This document shows positions 1 to 11,929 of a DNA stretch of 64,000 bases, piece by piece. Position 1 is the stretch's first letter, and each line of letters starts with the position of its first letter. The stretch is from NCBI GenBank assembly GCA_030761205.1, contig JAULJL010000017.1, positions 2,366,001 to 2,430,000 of the forward strand, read 5' to 3'. A program made the position numbers and the translations under genes. This DNA comes from Fremontodendron californicum. Taxonomy: Eukaryota; Streptophyta; Magnoliopsida; Malvales; Malvaceae. The notes beneath the pieces were generated by a model. That model was not told the origin of the DNA and ran no database searches. It saw only the letters and a program-made list of their open reading frames with translations.

Positions 1-2860
1 ATCACAGAGGAGCCGGAGTTGAGGTTAGCTTTTACCTACACTCTTTTTTTTTTTTTTTTTTACTTTAATAAACTTATCTTAATCTAATTAATTTAGTCAC
101 TGAAATAATGGCACCAAAAGTTTAATTTACTTGTAAAATATGAGTATCTATGTTTCTTTTATTAAAATATTCCGGATTCTGATATGAATATGAATATAGA
201 TATAAGATATAATCTTTTAAATATATAAAAATAATTTTAAAAAATTGAGTATATTCGTGTCTAACAAATATCTTTATCTAACACTCACTTTGAGAGTTTG
301 GGTAACATAGATGAGTATTATTTTATTATTGTAGTATTTTTTATAAAATTGCGGTTTCAGGTTAGGATTGCCAGAATTTTCAATACTTATGGACCTCGTA
401 TGTGCATCGATGATGGTCGTGTTGTTAGCAATTTCGTTGCTCAGGTACTCTCTTTTTTTTTTTTTTTAACTTTTAAAAGTTTTTTTGATAAGGTCAATTT
501 GGTTGTTAATGTGGATAATTAAATAATGAATGCAGGCTTTAAGGAAAGAGCCTTTGACTGTGTATGGTGATGGGAAGCAGACTAGGAGTTTCCAATATGT
601 TTCTGATCTGGTAAATGGTCTTTATTATTGTTTTAGTCAGAATTCTTTATGATGATTTTATTTTATTTTTTCTAATCAAAACCCTTTTTATTACTCTTTT
701 TCAGCTTTTATTTCTCTTTATTATTTGTTGGAAATGTTGGTGCCATGATACTACATTACTTTTTTCTATTACTATTTATTTTTTTAACCTATGTTTCTTA
801 GGCTTAGCTTGTATATTAAATCTGCAATTTCTAGTGGAAAACTAGTAAAATAGCTGTGCACATGATTTAGAAAGTTTCCTGACATTACATGGTAAAAAGT
901 GAAATTCAAAATTTGATATTTCAGGATAAGAAATGTTAGGTCTTGTGAATGAGAACTTAACCGACAAGATCTTCTCTGGTTCTGATTCTTCTGAATTCCT
1001 TTGGAGAGAGTGTAAAAATTAATTGAAGAAACATACACCATGTGACTAGTACCAAATGAATGTCCCAAATGGACCAGCAAATTTTAATTGCATCACTGTT
1101 TTTTTCACTGTCAATGGAACTAAAAGTTCTTCCAAACCAGTATTAAACAAATGGTACTTGCTAAAAAGATGGTATCCTCCTGCTACCTTTAACGATATTT
1201 TAAGTGACATTTTGGGTTTTTTTATTGTATCATTTTGTATGATTGGCCAGCATTTCACAATAAAATAGTTGGTATTTGCTTAAGTATACTGCATTCTTTT
1301 ATCTGGGGTAGGCTTTTCCCCAGGTAACATTTTATTGACTGATATATTGTTACTAATGCTGTGTAGCCAGATTTGTGGGGTATATGCTGTAGTTTTTGTC
1401 TAATATCAAAACTGTCCTCTCCTCTGGGGTATATGCTATTGATCAGAACTGTCCCCTCCTCTTGATTGTTGTTAGCATTTCTATGTTGCTCGCATATCCG
1501 GACATGGGTATGAAAATATGATCCTTCAAGGACCCTTCAAATACATGGAAATCTTGAAAAAAAAATTGAACATATCTATGTCGGACACATACTCGTGTCC
1601 GACACTCACACCCGAGTCTGAGTAACATAGGTTAGCATAGCATAGCTGTTCCGCTCATGGTTGTAAAAATAAGCTTTGTTGAAACAGGTGGAGGGTCTAA
1701 TGCGCTTGATGGAAGGAGAACATGTTGGACCTTTTAATCTTGGAAATCCAGGTGAATTCACCATGCTTGAGCTTGCTGAGGTAAGCATATACTACTCCTT
1801 AAATCTTGGTTATGAACTGAAAAGTAATATTGATTTTATTTTCTATGGAAGCTGATAAAGCTAATAAGAAATGTGTTGGTTATGATGATGACCGTGTTTT
1901 TAATATATCGAGATCTTAGTTACAATCATGGGTGTGCCATAAAACAGTCTTGCTATGCTTTTGAAGATTGAAATTCAAGATTGTTACTCTTGACTGGAAA
2001 AGGGCGCTTAACCTTTCTTGTGGAATTATTGAAACGAGTACTTAAGTCCTGTGTTTTGATATTAGATGCTTAACACATCTCTCTCCCTTATTTTCCTGTC
2101 CCTACTTGAGGCAATGAGACAAATTAACAACCTAAGCTTGTGAAGGATATGGTGAAGAGTTATTAGTTTGTACCTATATTACTCGGATTCGGGGTGAGTG
2201 TCGGATATGGTATGTGTCTGATATGGATATACTCAATTTTTCCTAAGTTTTTCCATATATTTAGAGGATCATACTTTCATATCTCTGTCTGAATATGTGT
2301 CGGCTATGTTGCTCCGACTCTTCATTTTTCCTAAGTATCCATGTTCGACACCCGTGTCCGACATATATTTGGACATGGGTATGGGGATATGATCCCCCAA
2401 GGACCCTCCAAATACATGGAAAAACTTAGAATAAATCAAACATACCCGTGTCTGACACTCACACCCGAGTCGGAGTAATATAGTGTATCGGACACGGTAT
2501 TTTAAGAAAAATGAAGAGTCCAGATAACATAGTTTTGTACTTGTAGTAGCTTGTTCCCTGCATCCTTTGTATATTGTTTATTTTTTATATATATTTTCTT
2601 TGACAGTACTGAGATTTCTCCATGTGTATTTACAGGTGGTCCAAGAAACGATTGACCCGAATGCAAAGATAGAGTTTAGATCCAACACAGAAGATGACCC
2701 ACACAAGAGAAAGCCTGATATCTCAAGAGCCAAAGAGCTACTTGGTTGGGAACCGAAGGTATCCCTACGAAAGGGTCTCCCGCTAATGGTTTCAGACTTC
2801 CGGCAACGTATCTTTGGTGACCACAAGGAAGGCAGCAACACCAACAATGCATCATCTTAA
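1..2860 (+). CDS. UXS: UDP-glucuronic acid decarboxylase (UDP-xylose synthase), 3' part
   Basis: Converts UDP-glucuronate to UDP-xylose for hemicellulose and pectin synthesis. Exons read in frame: 1-23 (partial), 361-444, 536-610, 1688-1780 and 2636-2860 (stop TAA); all visible introns are GT-AG. About 165 C-terminal residues are present, including the conserved blocks RIFNTYGPRMCIDDGRVVSN, LTVYGDGKQTRSFQYVSDL, GPFNLGNPGEFTMLELAE and ELLGWEPKVSLRKGLPLMV, all typical of UXS short-chain dehydrogenase/reductases. The N-terminal Rossmann fold and the YxxxK active site lie outside the window. The tail FRQRIFGDHKEG followed by a Ser/Asn-rich end resembles the membrane-anchored UXS2/UXS4 group rather than the cytosolic UXS3/5/6 group, but the anchor cannot be seen. 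Three of the four introns carry hAT-type MITEs (148-310, 1481-1630, and the nested pair 2174-2532). Confidence 0.95.
148..310. mobile_element. hAT-type MITE, copy 1 (UXS intron)
   Basis: A 163-bp element starts CTATGTTTC and ends GGTAACATAG. It is flanked by a perfect 8-bp direct repeat ATGAGTAT (140-147 and 311-318), the target duplication size of hAT elements. The interior is diverged and AT-rich but keeps the family's TCTAACACTCAC motif. It lies in the first visible UXS intron, and its right end is 50 bp from the next exon. Confidence 0.85.
1481..1630. mobile_element. hAT-type MITE, copy 2 (UXS intron)
   Basis: A 150-bp member of the same family with ends CTATGTTGCTCG and GAGTCTGAGTAACATAG. 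GTTAGCAT occurs at 1471-1478 and 1631-1638, so the target duplication is clear except for two extra T bases at the left junction. The interior has the family motifs GGACATGGGTATG and GTGTCCGACACTCAC. Confidence 0.85.
2174..2532. mobile_element. hAT-type MITE, copy 3, interrupted by copy 4
   Basis: The left end CTATATTACTCGGATTC is at 2174 and the right end GAGTCCAGATAACATAG at 2532. Flanks GTTTGTAC (2166-2173) and TTTTGTAC (2533-2540) form an 8-bp target duplication with one mismatch. The element is split by a second, oppositely oriented copy at 2304-2483. Once that copy and one of its duplications are set aside, the halves form a normal family member of about 170 bp. Confidence 0.85.
2304..2483. 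mobile_element. hAT-type MITE, copy 4, nested in copy 3
   Basis: A 180-bp element with ends CTATGTTGCTCCGACTC and GAGTCGGAGTAATATAG, which are near-perfect inverted repeats of 17 bp. It is inserted in copy 3 in opposite orientation. The 8-bp sequences at the two junctions are TGTGTCGG (2296-2303) and TGTATCGG (2484-2491), so the target duplication inside the host element is visible with one mismatch. Confidence 0.88.
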
Positions 2861-4203
2861 GGTCGCATATACAATCTTAGAAAGACCAATCAAATATAAT
2901 TTTTCAGTGGAAAAGAAGTCCCTCTCTTTTCCCCATTGAAACAATATATAGTTTAGCGGCAGCGGCAGCAGCAAATGAAGTCTCTTTAGAATAGATTTTT
3001 ACCATCTTTGAAATTCCATGTCTCTATCCCTTTTAAAGCTTAATTGACAGTGTGAGCTTTGCGAATCTAGAAATAACGTTTTACCCTATATTTTTTATGC
3101 AGCAATAGTGATTACCTTGTGCGGCTGTTTCTGTAAGAGTTAACTCTTAATTTTTAATTCCCACTTTTATCGGATGTGCCCGAAGGGACGACTCCTTTTT
3201 AATTCCCGGGGGGCATTCATGAAGTTTCATGCTAGTAAATTGTGGGAGAATCTTGGTGTGACACTACAAATAAATTAAAAATCAAAAGAAGAAAAAGAAA
3301 AAGAAAAAGAAAATAGACTGGATCTTAATTCTTACAAGAGCGACTAATCTTCTGATTTATTCCATGAATAAAAGAAAACTCTGCACGAAGGACATGAATA
3401 TATACATCAAAGATCATGCCAAGTAGAAAGGTCCAACTTTGCCTTGCAATCTTAATGCCTGTTTCCAATGAATAAATCTCCGTCTTCCTTCCCCACCTTG
3501 AGTTCATGTGAATCTGAATGGGGGCTTCACTTGGGCTAAAACTAGAGTTCATGTTCCCAAAATTGTTTTAGTTTCGGCTTTCTAGTTCCCAAAATTGTCC
3601 CTGTCCCAACCTTGTTATTACACGGCCTCATAGGCCATAGCCCTTCGCCTCGTTTAGGACCCGTAGGAGTAGTATAGAGAGCTTGAAAGATTGGCATTGC
3701 CAATCCCCCTATTGGGCTTCGCGATAGATTTTGCACAACAAATCGTCGCTTCAAAGTAGTAAGCTTCGTCGAGTATTCAGTATTCTGTATATATAGGTCA
3801 TAATGAATCTAACACACAAAAAGATAAAGTTCAATCCAACTCAGGTTGAGTTTTGAATGTTGGATAATAAAAGCAAGCACTATTGCCTCCCTACAATCTA
3901 GGGCACAACATTTCTTTGGGCATGCAATTTCATAAGCAAAAGGCAAAATAGCTAACTTGAGACCTGGGTTGCGAATTTCTAAATATTTCCATAACCCAGA
4001 GCCAAGAACCCTACAGGAGTGACATTTGATTGGTCTTTAGTTGAAAAATTAGAACAAAAAAAAGGATCAAGAAACCTTAAGTACAGAAACAAGCCCTGAC
4101 CTGAGATGACAGTACACCTTAAAGAGAAGTTATGACAGGAGGGAAACTTGTTTCAAAACATCATAGAATAACTCATTTGATCTTACATTAGAACATCGGC
4201 TTC
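2861..4203. other. Region between UXS and SmD2; candidate organelle-derived segment
   Basis: Holds the 3' untranslated regions of two convergent genes. About 3542-3770 is clearly richer in GC than its surroundings and, read on the minus strand, is open for about 70 codons containing PIFQALYTTPTGPKRGEGLW. I do not recognise this as a nuclear protein. The composition suggests a nuclear copy of mitochondrial DNA. A short GC-rich stretch at about 3170-3235 has a similar look. No gene is called. Confidence 0.35.
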
Positions 4204-5432
4204 TCATTTTGGATTTCTAAGAACAATGATAACAGAGTCGCCTCTCAGAAACATTTTGCTGATGAACCTATCTTTGTTCACTGGAAGAGCTTTCTTCTTG
4301 CCTTTGCCAGTTTTTGGTACCTGAACCAAATTTAACTTATGAGCACTTAGATCAAACTGCTTGCTGTTAGATTTTATTGAATACGATTGAAGTAATAAAC
4401 TGGTCTAGAAATTCCAGAAATAAACTGACCTCAGTCCACATCTCCCTGACATTTTCAAGAACCATGTTACAATGTCGATCAAATGCCCTCACACGACCAA
4501 GAAGCTTCTTGTTGTTCCGGCAGTTAATTAGCACCTGAGTGACCAACAAATATAAAAAAAGAATTCAATGGGAAAAAAGAAAAGAGGCACAAAACATCCA
4601 TTTATCTATTCACTCACTGATCTCAAAAGCCCACATCAATGAACCCAAAACTCCACAAAAATCCGGAAAACATAGGGTTTGAAAATTTTGAAAACCAACT
4701 TTGGTAAGAATGGTAGGGAAAAACATGCTACATCAGAAACTGCATGATTGCAAGCCTGCAAGAAAGAGGTAGTCTGCCACAGAATTCACCTTAAAAACAG
4801 TCCGCTAAGGCTATCAAAGCGAACTGCATAGCTGAACATGTCACTAGTGAAACCACTGGCTTAAACCTCTATTTACCTTACATCTAACCATGCTAATTAA
4901 CTTGAAGTAATCTATTAAAAGCTTCCTTCAACAGTAATACCACAAACATAAGAAACTTAATTCGTTCTTTGAAAGAGTTAAGATAGATTACCTGCGTGTT
5001 GTTTTTAACACTCATCATCAGCACAGACAATGGCCCTGTGTTGAATTCTTCTTCCTCGTTCTTCCCAACCTGCCCAAAATATTATACCTTATTATTTGTA
5101 CTGCAAATTTGAATTCTGAATAAAAAAAACAGTATTTAACAAAATATATCGGCCATATAAAGAAACATACTGATAAAGGAAGTAAGATTACTTACGCTGG
5201 TATCCTCATCCATTGGCCGACTGCAAAATTTTTTGAGAAGGAAACAGAAATGGCAAAGTGAGTAACATTAGGAATTTCTATTTAAAACTTTAAAAACAAA
5301 ATCCTAATTAGTAAATAACACTAGTAACAATGATTGCTTATAGGCATAAAAAAAATAAAATAAAAAAAAAAAAACCTTAAAAATTAGTGGGGAAAACAGA
5401 AAATTGAAAGAAAAAAATTTACAGTACCTCAT
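4204..5432 (-). CDS. SmD2: Small nuclear ribonucleoprotein Sm D2
   Basis: A core Sm protein of the spliceosomal snRNPs. With B, D1, D3, E, F and G it forms the heptameric ring around the Sm site of U1, U2, U4 and U5 snRNAs. Exons in transcript order: 5432-5428, 5220-5196, 5069-4992, 4534-4430 and 4320-4204, all with GT-AG introns; they join to 109 residues, the usual length for plant SmD2. The first coding exon holds only five bases (ATGAG). The Sm1 motif is seen in TQVLINCRNNKKLLGRVRAF and the following DRHCNMVLENVREMW. The Sm2 motif is in MFLRGDSVIIVLRNPK at the C-terminus. A basic linker GKGKKK precedes it. Upstream, a probable untranslated exon ends with a donor at about 5580 (CTCT|GTAAGT in transcript sense) and joins near 5466. 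Confidence 0.95.
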
Positions 5433-5734
5433 CTTGATTTGATGCGATAGTTTCCCAGCAATGCCTGCAAAATAAACAAATTAGGGTTCATTATTTATTT
5501 ATTTTCCATTTTTCAAGGGAAGAAATGGAGATGAAAAATCGAAAACAAAAGAAAATGAGAGTAGAAAGATCGATTGAACTTACAGAGTTAGGGCTTAGCG
5601 ACAAGGGTTTTGGAAATTTTCCTTTTCTTGGAATCAGATTCTCAAACGTAGCAAAGTTGAATTGAAATATAGAGGGTAAAGGCGGTTTAGCGCTTTAGAT
5701 TACGGTCCGGTAGTTCATGTTATAGACCCTATCT

Positions 5735-5760
5735 TGGGCCTCAATGGTCCATTAGCCCAT
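5735..5760. promoter_or_regulatory. Site II-like motifs upstream of SmD2
   Basis: TGGGCC at 5735-5740 and AGCCCAT at 5754-5760 (ATGGGCT on the minus strand) lie just upstream of the inferred SmD2 transcript start. Such TGGGCY elements are bound by TCP factors and are common in plant genes for translation and RNA processing. The role here is inferred. Confidence 0.5.
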
Positions 5761-6674
5761 GAATATATGAAATAAAATTTGCATGTAATTTTTTTTTTTT
5801 TTTTGCTTTTTGAAAAATAATTATTTTCAATTTGAATCTAACATTAATTTGAAATTATCTAAAAAAAAATGAGAAAATTGAGATTCACAGAACAAGGACC
5901 ACATTTACTATTATACTACAATTTTGACTTTTTTATGTACAATTCTAGCCATCCCTTTACAATATTTATTCAATGCCTAAGTAACTACTATATATAAACT
6001 ACAACGTGTGTAATATTGGAAGCTAAAGCTATATCACTTTAAATGCCTCAACAAAAGAAAAAAAACATTGATGTTTTTTTACTTTATATTCTTTTGAATT
6101 TGGAAAAGTTTATGAAAATTTGAAAAATTGCTGTGACATCATGTAAAAGTTGTTAATTATTTGACCAAATGGATCAATTGTTTTCTTTGAATATTAGGAC
6201 ACTTGTATCTTGAAAAGGGAAAAATATATGTATCTATGATTATAATTGATCAAAGAATAACTACATTTATGGACTTAGCTTATTATAACTTTGTTGGAAC
6301 TATCAACTACAACTATAACATTTCTCTTATCTCCCTTATCCCCAAAATACAACTTCCGTCGTATTTTTAAAAAAAATAAAGCATCATAAATATATCTCAC
6401 TTCTTTGCCTCCTCCGTATAACTTGAATAATTGGCCAAAAGAAAGTTTGGTTTTTGTCTATCTGTCAGTCAACAATCTATAAAGCTCAAATCAAGTATTT
6501 TCAAGGACCCCAACAGCATCAAACATTTGAATGAAAGAAATTAATCATAATCCACTGATTTCCCGCTTCAATAGTTATAAATTTTTACGTTTGGGAGAAC
6601 ATGAAATGAAAGTTATGCTGCAGAGAAATATACAGAGATATATAGTGGCTAATTTAATACTAATATATATCAGG
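5761..6674. other. Intergenic region between SmD2 and MAGL
   Basis: AT-rich sequence with a T-run near 5790 and no reading frame that I can support. It should contain the distal SmD2 promoter on the left and the 3' untranslated region of the lipase gene on the right. Confidence 0.5.
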
Positions 6675-9600
6675 CTACATTGCTGAGCGATGTTGTGTGC
6701 GAAGTCCCTTCAATCCACACAAATACCTCCCATTTGATTGTGTTTTTCCATTCGTTGCTGCCATTGATATAGTTGTAGTATTATTGAATTTCTCGAACCC
6801 TTTGTTAAAAGGATGAAGAATTTGCTCGAAAGTTAAAGCACTGCACCGCTTGTCAAGCCAAGCTGTGATATCTGCAAAAACGATTTCAATGTTTTCATCA
6901 GGCTCTCCTGATGTCAATCCATGCCACATCCCTGGATACAGTTTTATGGTTTTGTCACTGCTGCTAGCTTTCTCATACAAGGCCTTGCTTACTTCAGGAT
7001 CTGTTACTATATCTGCTTCCCCATGCAACACAAAGAAGGGGATTGTCACCTGCCAAAAAACAACGCCAACTAACGGCTGTAAATGTAAAATAAATGAAAA
7101 GGGCTCTCGATCGGTTGCCAAAAATAATTTTTCTACCTAATTTTTTTCACTGCATTAACTCATTAACAAGGAACCTATAGTAAGAACCTTCTGACAATGT
7201 ACATTAGTAGTTCATAGTACAGAACCTAACAGTAGTACCTAGTACCTACTATTAACTTCTTTCATAATTGAGGTTTAAAAGCACATAAGACAGATACTAG
7301 TAGTATTTTGCAATGGGGAGGGCTCAAGAGGGGATGATTTTATACCTCATTTAAACCATCTTCAAGGCTGATGCTGGTTCGGAGCATTTCCAGCGCTGTT
7401 TTCAGTCTAGGCTTGTCTTGGTATATTAACTTATTGTTCCTTATCTGCACCCATCATGAATCAAAGAGACACCATGCATGAGCTATATAATTATGGTATT
7501 AAATCATTTAAAATCAACAAAAACAATCCAAGAGGACCAAAACTTAACAACAATAAAAAGAAATTGATTATCCTCACCACTTCTCGTTTAATAGGGTCCT
7601 TGAATGCCGAGTTAATGACGTCTTTTGTGGGTACTATCTTCCATTTAGGTATAATTTCTTCCATTTTAGTCAATATATTCACCACCACCGGATGTGGCTT
7701 CACTTTCTCTGATATCTATAAAATTTTGTACAATTAAAATAGCTGAAATACAGACCATATATTTTGATTCTTAACAAGGTTAATACTACTAGTATTTATA
7801 TTCTCAACCATTACCTTACACATGGGTGCAACAAGAACAGCACCATTCCAAAAGGAAGGGTCCTTTTTATGAAGCAGTAGGGCCACTGCACCTCCCATTG
7901 ACTCTCCATATAAGAATCTGCTCTTGTCCCTGTATTCTTCCTGCGCTGGAAATAATTAAACATGGTGGCAGATTTAGGCGATCGATGAACTAAAACAAAA
8001 GGAGTTGGCCAAGTAATTGTGGTAAGTAGTACTGGTAAGACGCGTACCGCAGATAGATTTGAAAAATTCACTGCAGTCATTAACGATGTTTTCAAACTTC
8101 TTAATATAACATCGAGCACCCTTGGACCTTCCATGTCCTTCGTAATCTATCCCAAACACGGCATATCCTGCAGCAGATAGCCTGGTTCCACATTCTGCTA
8201 AAATCATGATATCAGATTAATCCTGGCCTTCACCAGCTCCATTAATCAATTCCAAACACTCACAAATGAAAATTCTGTAGTACTATTGCTAATAACTTCG
8301 ATTTCATTAAACTAAATTATCACAAATCACTAGCTATGTTGAATCCTCTGATCACCTAGCCAACTTTTATATTATCTGGACTCTGTATTTTCTTTAAAGT
8401 ATTCATATCTAACACCTGTATCTGACATATACTCGGATATGGGTATGAGGTATGATGCTTCAAATATATGAAAAAATTGAGCATATTTATGTCGAACACA
8501 TATTCGTATCCAACACTCACCTCGAATTCGAGTAACATAGCCCAACTTAGGGAATCATATAATAAAGCTAACATCATTGACTTTTAATCTTTTATTCTCT
8601 AATTAACTTTTATATTCCATTCAGAAAACCAATTCAAATATACAGAAGAAATTAAAAGGAAATAAAAGTGGATGTTTGCTGAATTGACCCGTCATCATGA
8701 TTTAGACAAATTAACTGTTTCTTTCTATCTTCTAATCGAATTCATCAATTAGTCTATGGTTTCTGCTAGAGACTTTATGAGAGAAATCTTGGTGGAGCTA
8801 AGGATGGTTGAGTTTTAGTACTGTTGTCGGCAACCTAACCAATCCAGCTGACCCACATTTTAAATTTCAGGTCAGAATACAGAATATAACCCACGAGAAG
8901 ATTTACACAGTTCCATATCTTTATCAATGTGATAGATGATGATGATCATATACAAACAAAGCAACTATAACACCAGTCATTATTTACAGAAAAAAAAGTG
9001 ACTATTATGTACTAATAAATAACTAAATAATTAGTCAAGCATAAATTCAGTTATAACACTGTATTTTTTTTTAGAAAAACTAGCTTTTTGAGCTGCTTGT
9101 TATTGTAATATAAACACAATTACTATATCAAGCTGATCACCAAACAAAAACAAATGGAAAAAGCTGAATTAGAATATTAGTTGGATTTATTTGGCCTAGC
9201 ATACATAAAAGAAAATCCTTCAGAATGCCATTTGTTTGATTAGTACCACTCCCCCCCCCCCCCAAAAAAAAAAAAAAACCAGCTCTCTTTTATTTTCCAT
9301 GCAAGGAATTTTCTATCAGGATCTACCTTATACTTCCCTATATGATTAAACAATTAAAATGAGAAATTGAGCTGCCAAAACAGGGGTTGTGGACTTGTGG
9401 TTCTTAAATCTTAGTACTTCTTGAATTAAGAGTGCCAAGTGCCAACCTAGTTTGGGTTTAAGTTTTCCACCTGAACTGGAGAAAGGGGGGTGTGGAAGTT
9501 ATGAAACTTATATTGAAGGGAAACTTCCAAACACTGTCTAGCCACCTAAACATGATAATTAATTGAATTCAATAACTTAAAAACATTTTGGTGGTTAATG

Positions 9601-10537
9601 ATCACAAGACAAGCACGTAAAGATGACCAAAATTATTTGGTGAGGTAAGCTAACGCTGCCACCAAATATTGAGAGAAAAAAAAAGTTTGGGTTATCAATT
9701 CTGGGTCGGAAAGTTTGCTTTGTCTTTATGCACAAGTTTGTCATTCACAACGACAATGGTCGTGAACCTTCTGAGTTTGGAAAAAATTTGTTTTGAATTT
9801 GATCACATGGTCTACAGTATCATACAAGAAAAAAGTTGGAATCTTGTGAGCAAAGACATTTACGTGGTAGAATTTTGCTACTATTGAAAATTAGCTTAGA
9901 CATAAAGGATATTCCATAGACGGAGAGAGAGTAACAAATAATAAAATATTAAATACACAAATATATTTTCAAAAAAAATTCAAGTTTAATTCAATCATTT
10001 AAAAAATATATATCCAATAAATTCAAATTTCAACAAATATAAATTTTTTTTTTTTTACTAATTCCAAATTAAGATCTCTTTTATATCAAAAGAACGTGTA
10101 AAAAGAAAATGAATCATTTAAGAGTATTTATTACCTCTCATGAATCCACTGCACTCCATGCCATAACCTGCAACCACATTAATGAATTAAATATTTTACA
10201 CCCGTGACCCAACTCACTTTTTCTTTTCCTTTTTTTTGTTTGCTGAGTAATTATTCAAAGAGAGATAGAGGAAAAGGGTACCATGGCAAAGGAAAACAAG
10301 AGCCTTTGGAGAAGAGAAAGGCAACCATCTGCAAGTAAAAAGCAAAGCTCCTCTTGAATTCCTTATATGCTCCTACACCACACATTCAACCCACAATCAT
10401 GAAACGTATAACTCAATCTCAACATTCTTAAAAAAGAAAAAAAAAAAAAACTTAGCAACAACAAGCAGGAAATTAAATCAATAGTACTGATGAAGAAAAA
10501 CCCATTTAGGGCTAACCTCCTGATATTCAACTGCCAT
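6675..10537 (-). CDS. MAGL: Monoacylglycerol lipase-like alpha/beta hydrolase
   Basis: Predicted serine hydrolase of the plant monoacylglycerol lipase / lysophospholipase group, which also includes caffeoylshikimate esterase. Exons in transcript order: 10537-10517, 10372-10282, 10167-10135, 8194-8048, 7945-7815, 7715-7578, 7444-7346 and 7049-6675, giving 344 residues with all introns GT-AG. The oxyanion region is HGYGMECSG (residues 37-45). The nucleophile elbow is GESMGG with Ser113. The catalytic acid is probably Asp233 in HGEADIVTD, and His263 lies in PGMWHGL. The motif IDYEGHGRSKG is typical of the family. A tail of about 55 residues rich in Asn, Thr and Gly follows the hydrolase fold and looks unstructured. 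The substrate (monoacylglycerol, lysophospholipid or a shikimate ester) cannot be decided from sequence. The 1.9-kb third intron carries a hAT MITE. Confidence 0.92.
8367..8540. mobile_element. hAT-type MITE, copy 5 (MAGL intron)
   Basis: A 174-bp family member with a degenerate left end TTATATTATCTGGACTC and right end CGAATTCGAGTAACATAG. Target duplication GCCAACTT (8359-8366) / CCCAACTT (8541-8548) has one mismatch. The interior keeps CGGATATGGGTATG and CCAACACTCAC. Confidence 0.8.
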
Positions 10538-10999
10538 ATTGTTCCTGATAATAGAACAAGAAACAGAATACCACTCTTTTTTTTCTTTCACAAAGAGATT
10601 TTTTTTTTCACATAGTAAGATATTAGTAAAACTGAGAGATGAAACTGAAGCACCTAAAGGAAGAAAGATCTAACGTTGGAGAAATTAAAAAGAGGTGTGT
10701 GTATATATATATATATATAGCTAGGATAAAACCAATGAAACGAGAGTGAGCAAATGCAAAAGCAAACGCAAAGTTTTTTTTTTGAGAAAGAGGGGAGAAG
10801 GAGACGCGTTGAGGGTCAGCTACTTATATATTGTAGGCTTTGATAGTGTAATCCTTAACTTTCTTTATAGTAAACTGAAAAAAAAGAAGGGGGAAAAGGA
10901 TAACAGATGAGTTGGCGTGTGGATTTTTTAAGCCCATAATAATCTTAAGATCAGTGGAGAGGGGAGGGGTAGGAGTTGTTGCTGTCTACTTTTCTAGTT
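10538..10999. promoter_or_regulatory. MAGL leader and proximal promoter
   Basis: Upstream region of the lipase gene on the minus strand. It contains a (TA)n tract at about 10700-10720 that could act as the TATA region, poly-T/poly-A runs and a purine-rich block. The right edge is fixed by the MULE-like element that begins at 11000. The promoter role is inferred from position only. Confidence 0.4.
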
Positions 11000-11568
11000 G
11001 GGAAAACATGAAAAACATGCACTCCACCTAGAATTATTGTGAAATGGTATAATGAATAAAAGTTATTTAAAAAAGAGAAATGAATAATTAAAAATTATTA
11101 TAAAAGATATTGTAAAGACAAAATTACCCTTCATGAAAAAACTTATTTTTCCTTTTTCTTTTATTAAAGAAATATTATTTTTTTAAAATTTTAATTGAAA
11201 ATAAATTTAAAAAATAAAATATTTAAATATATATCTTTTTTAAAATTTAAAAATATTTAAAAAAATAAAAAAATTTAATTTTAGGCATATTATTTTTATT
11301 TTTAAAATTTTTTAATTAAAAAAGTAAATAAAAAATAAAAAATTTTATTTTTTAAAATTAAAAAGTTTTTATTTTCAGAATATTTATTTTTTAATTAAAA
11401 AATAAAAGAAAAAAGGAAGAGAAATTTTTTTTATCAAAGATAATTTTATCTTTACAATATCTTTTATAATAATTTCTAACTATTCATTTTTCTTTTTCAA
11501 ATAATTTTTATTCATTATATCATTTCACAATAATTTCTCATTTGAGTGCATGTTTTTCATATTAACCC
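11000..11568. mobile_element. MULE-type foldback MITE with 9-bp target duplication
   Basis: The ends are inverted repeats: GGGAAAACATGAAAAACATG at the left and, read on the other strand, GGGTTAATATGAAAAACATG at the right. Similarity continues inwards for about 130 bp, for example GAATTATTGTGAAATG against AAATTATTGTGAAATG. The centre is almost pure A/T. The element is flanked by a perfect 9-bp duplication TTTCTAGTT (10991-10999 and 11569-11577), as expected for Mutator-like elements. It has no coding capacity and lies about 460 bp upstream of the MAGL start codon. Confidence 0.85.
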
Positions 11569-11929
11569 TTTCTAGTTTCCAGAGAGTAGAGTTCGCGCGC
11601 GGAAAGTGGAATTATATGCCGCCCGGCCCGGCCCGGCCTCCTCTCCTCTCACGAATCCCAATTTTTTTAAACTCTGAACTCTGCTTTTTCCCTTAGACAA
11701 GGGTCAAGGGTACGGGCATCTAATTTGTGGGGTTTTTTTTAATGTTAATTAGATAATATCCGTATTTTATTGTAAAATATTATCGAATTTAAATTAATAT
11801 TTTATAATAAATTTGAAAAATAAAAAGAGTAAAAATAATAATTTAGACAAATAATAATTTTTATTTTTATACGACATTTAGTATAAAATTGAGAGTTATT
11901 TGAATATGATCAATTAGATCCGATAATTT
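11569..11929. other. Intergenic sequence with short GC-rich repeat
   Basis: Contains a short GC-rich block at about 11595-11642 with (GGCCC)n-like repetition, unusual in this AT-rich surrounding, followed by AT-rich sequence. No gene seen. Confidence 0.4.
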
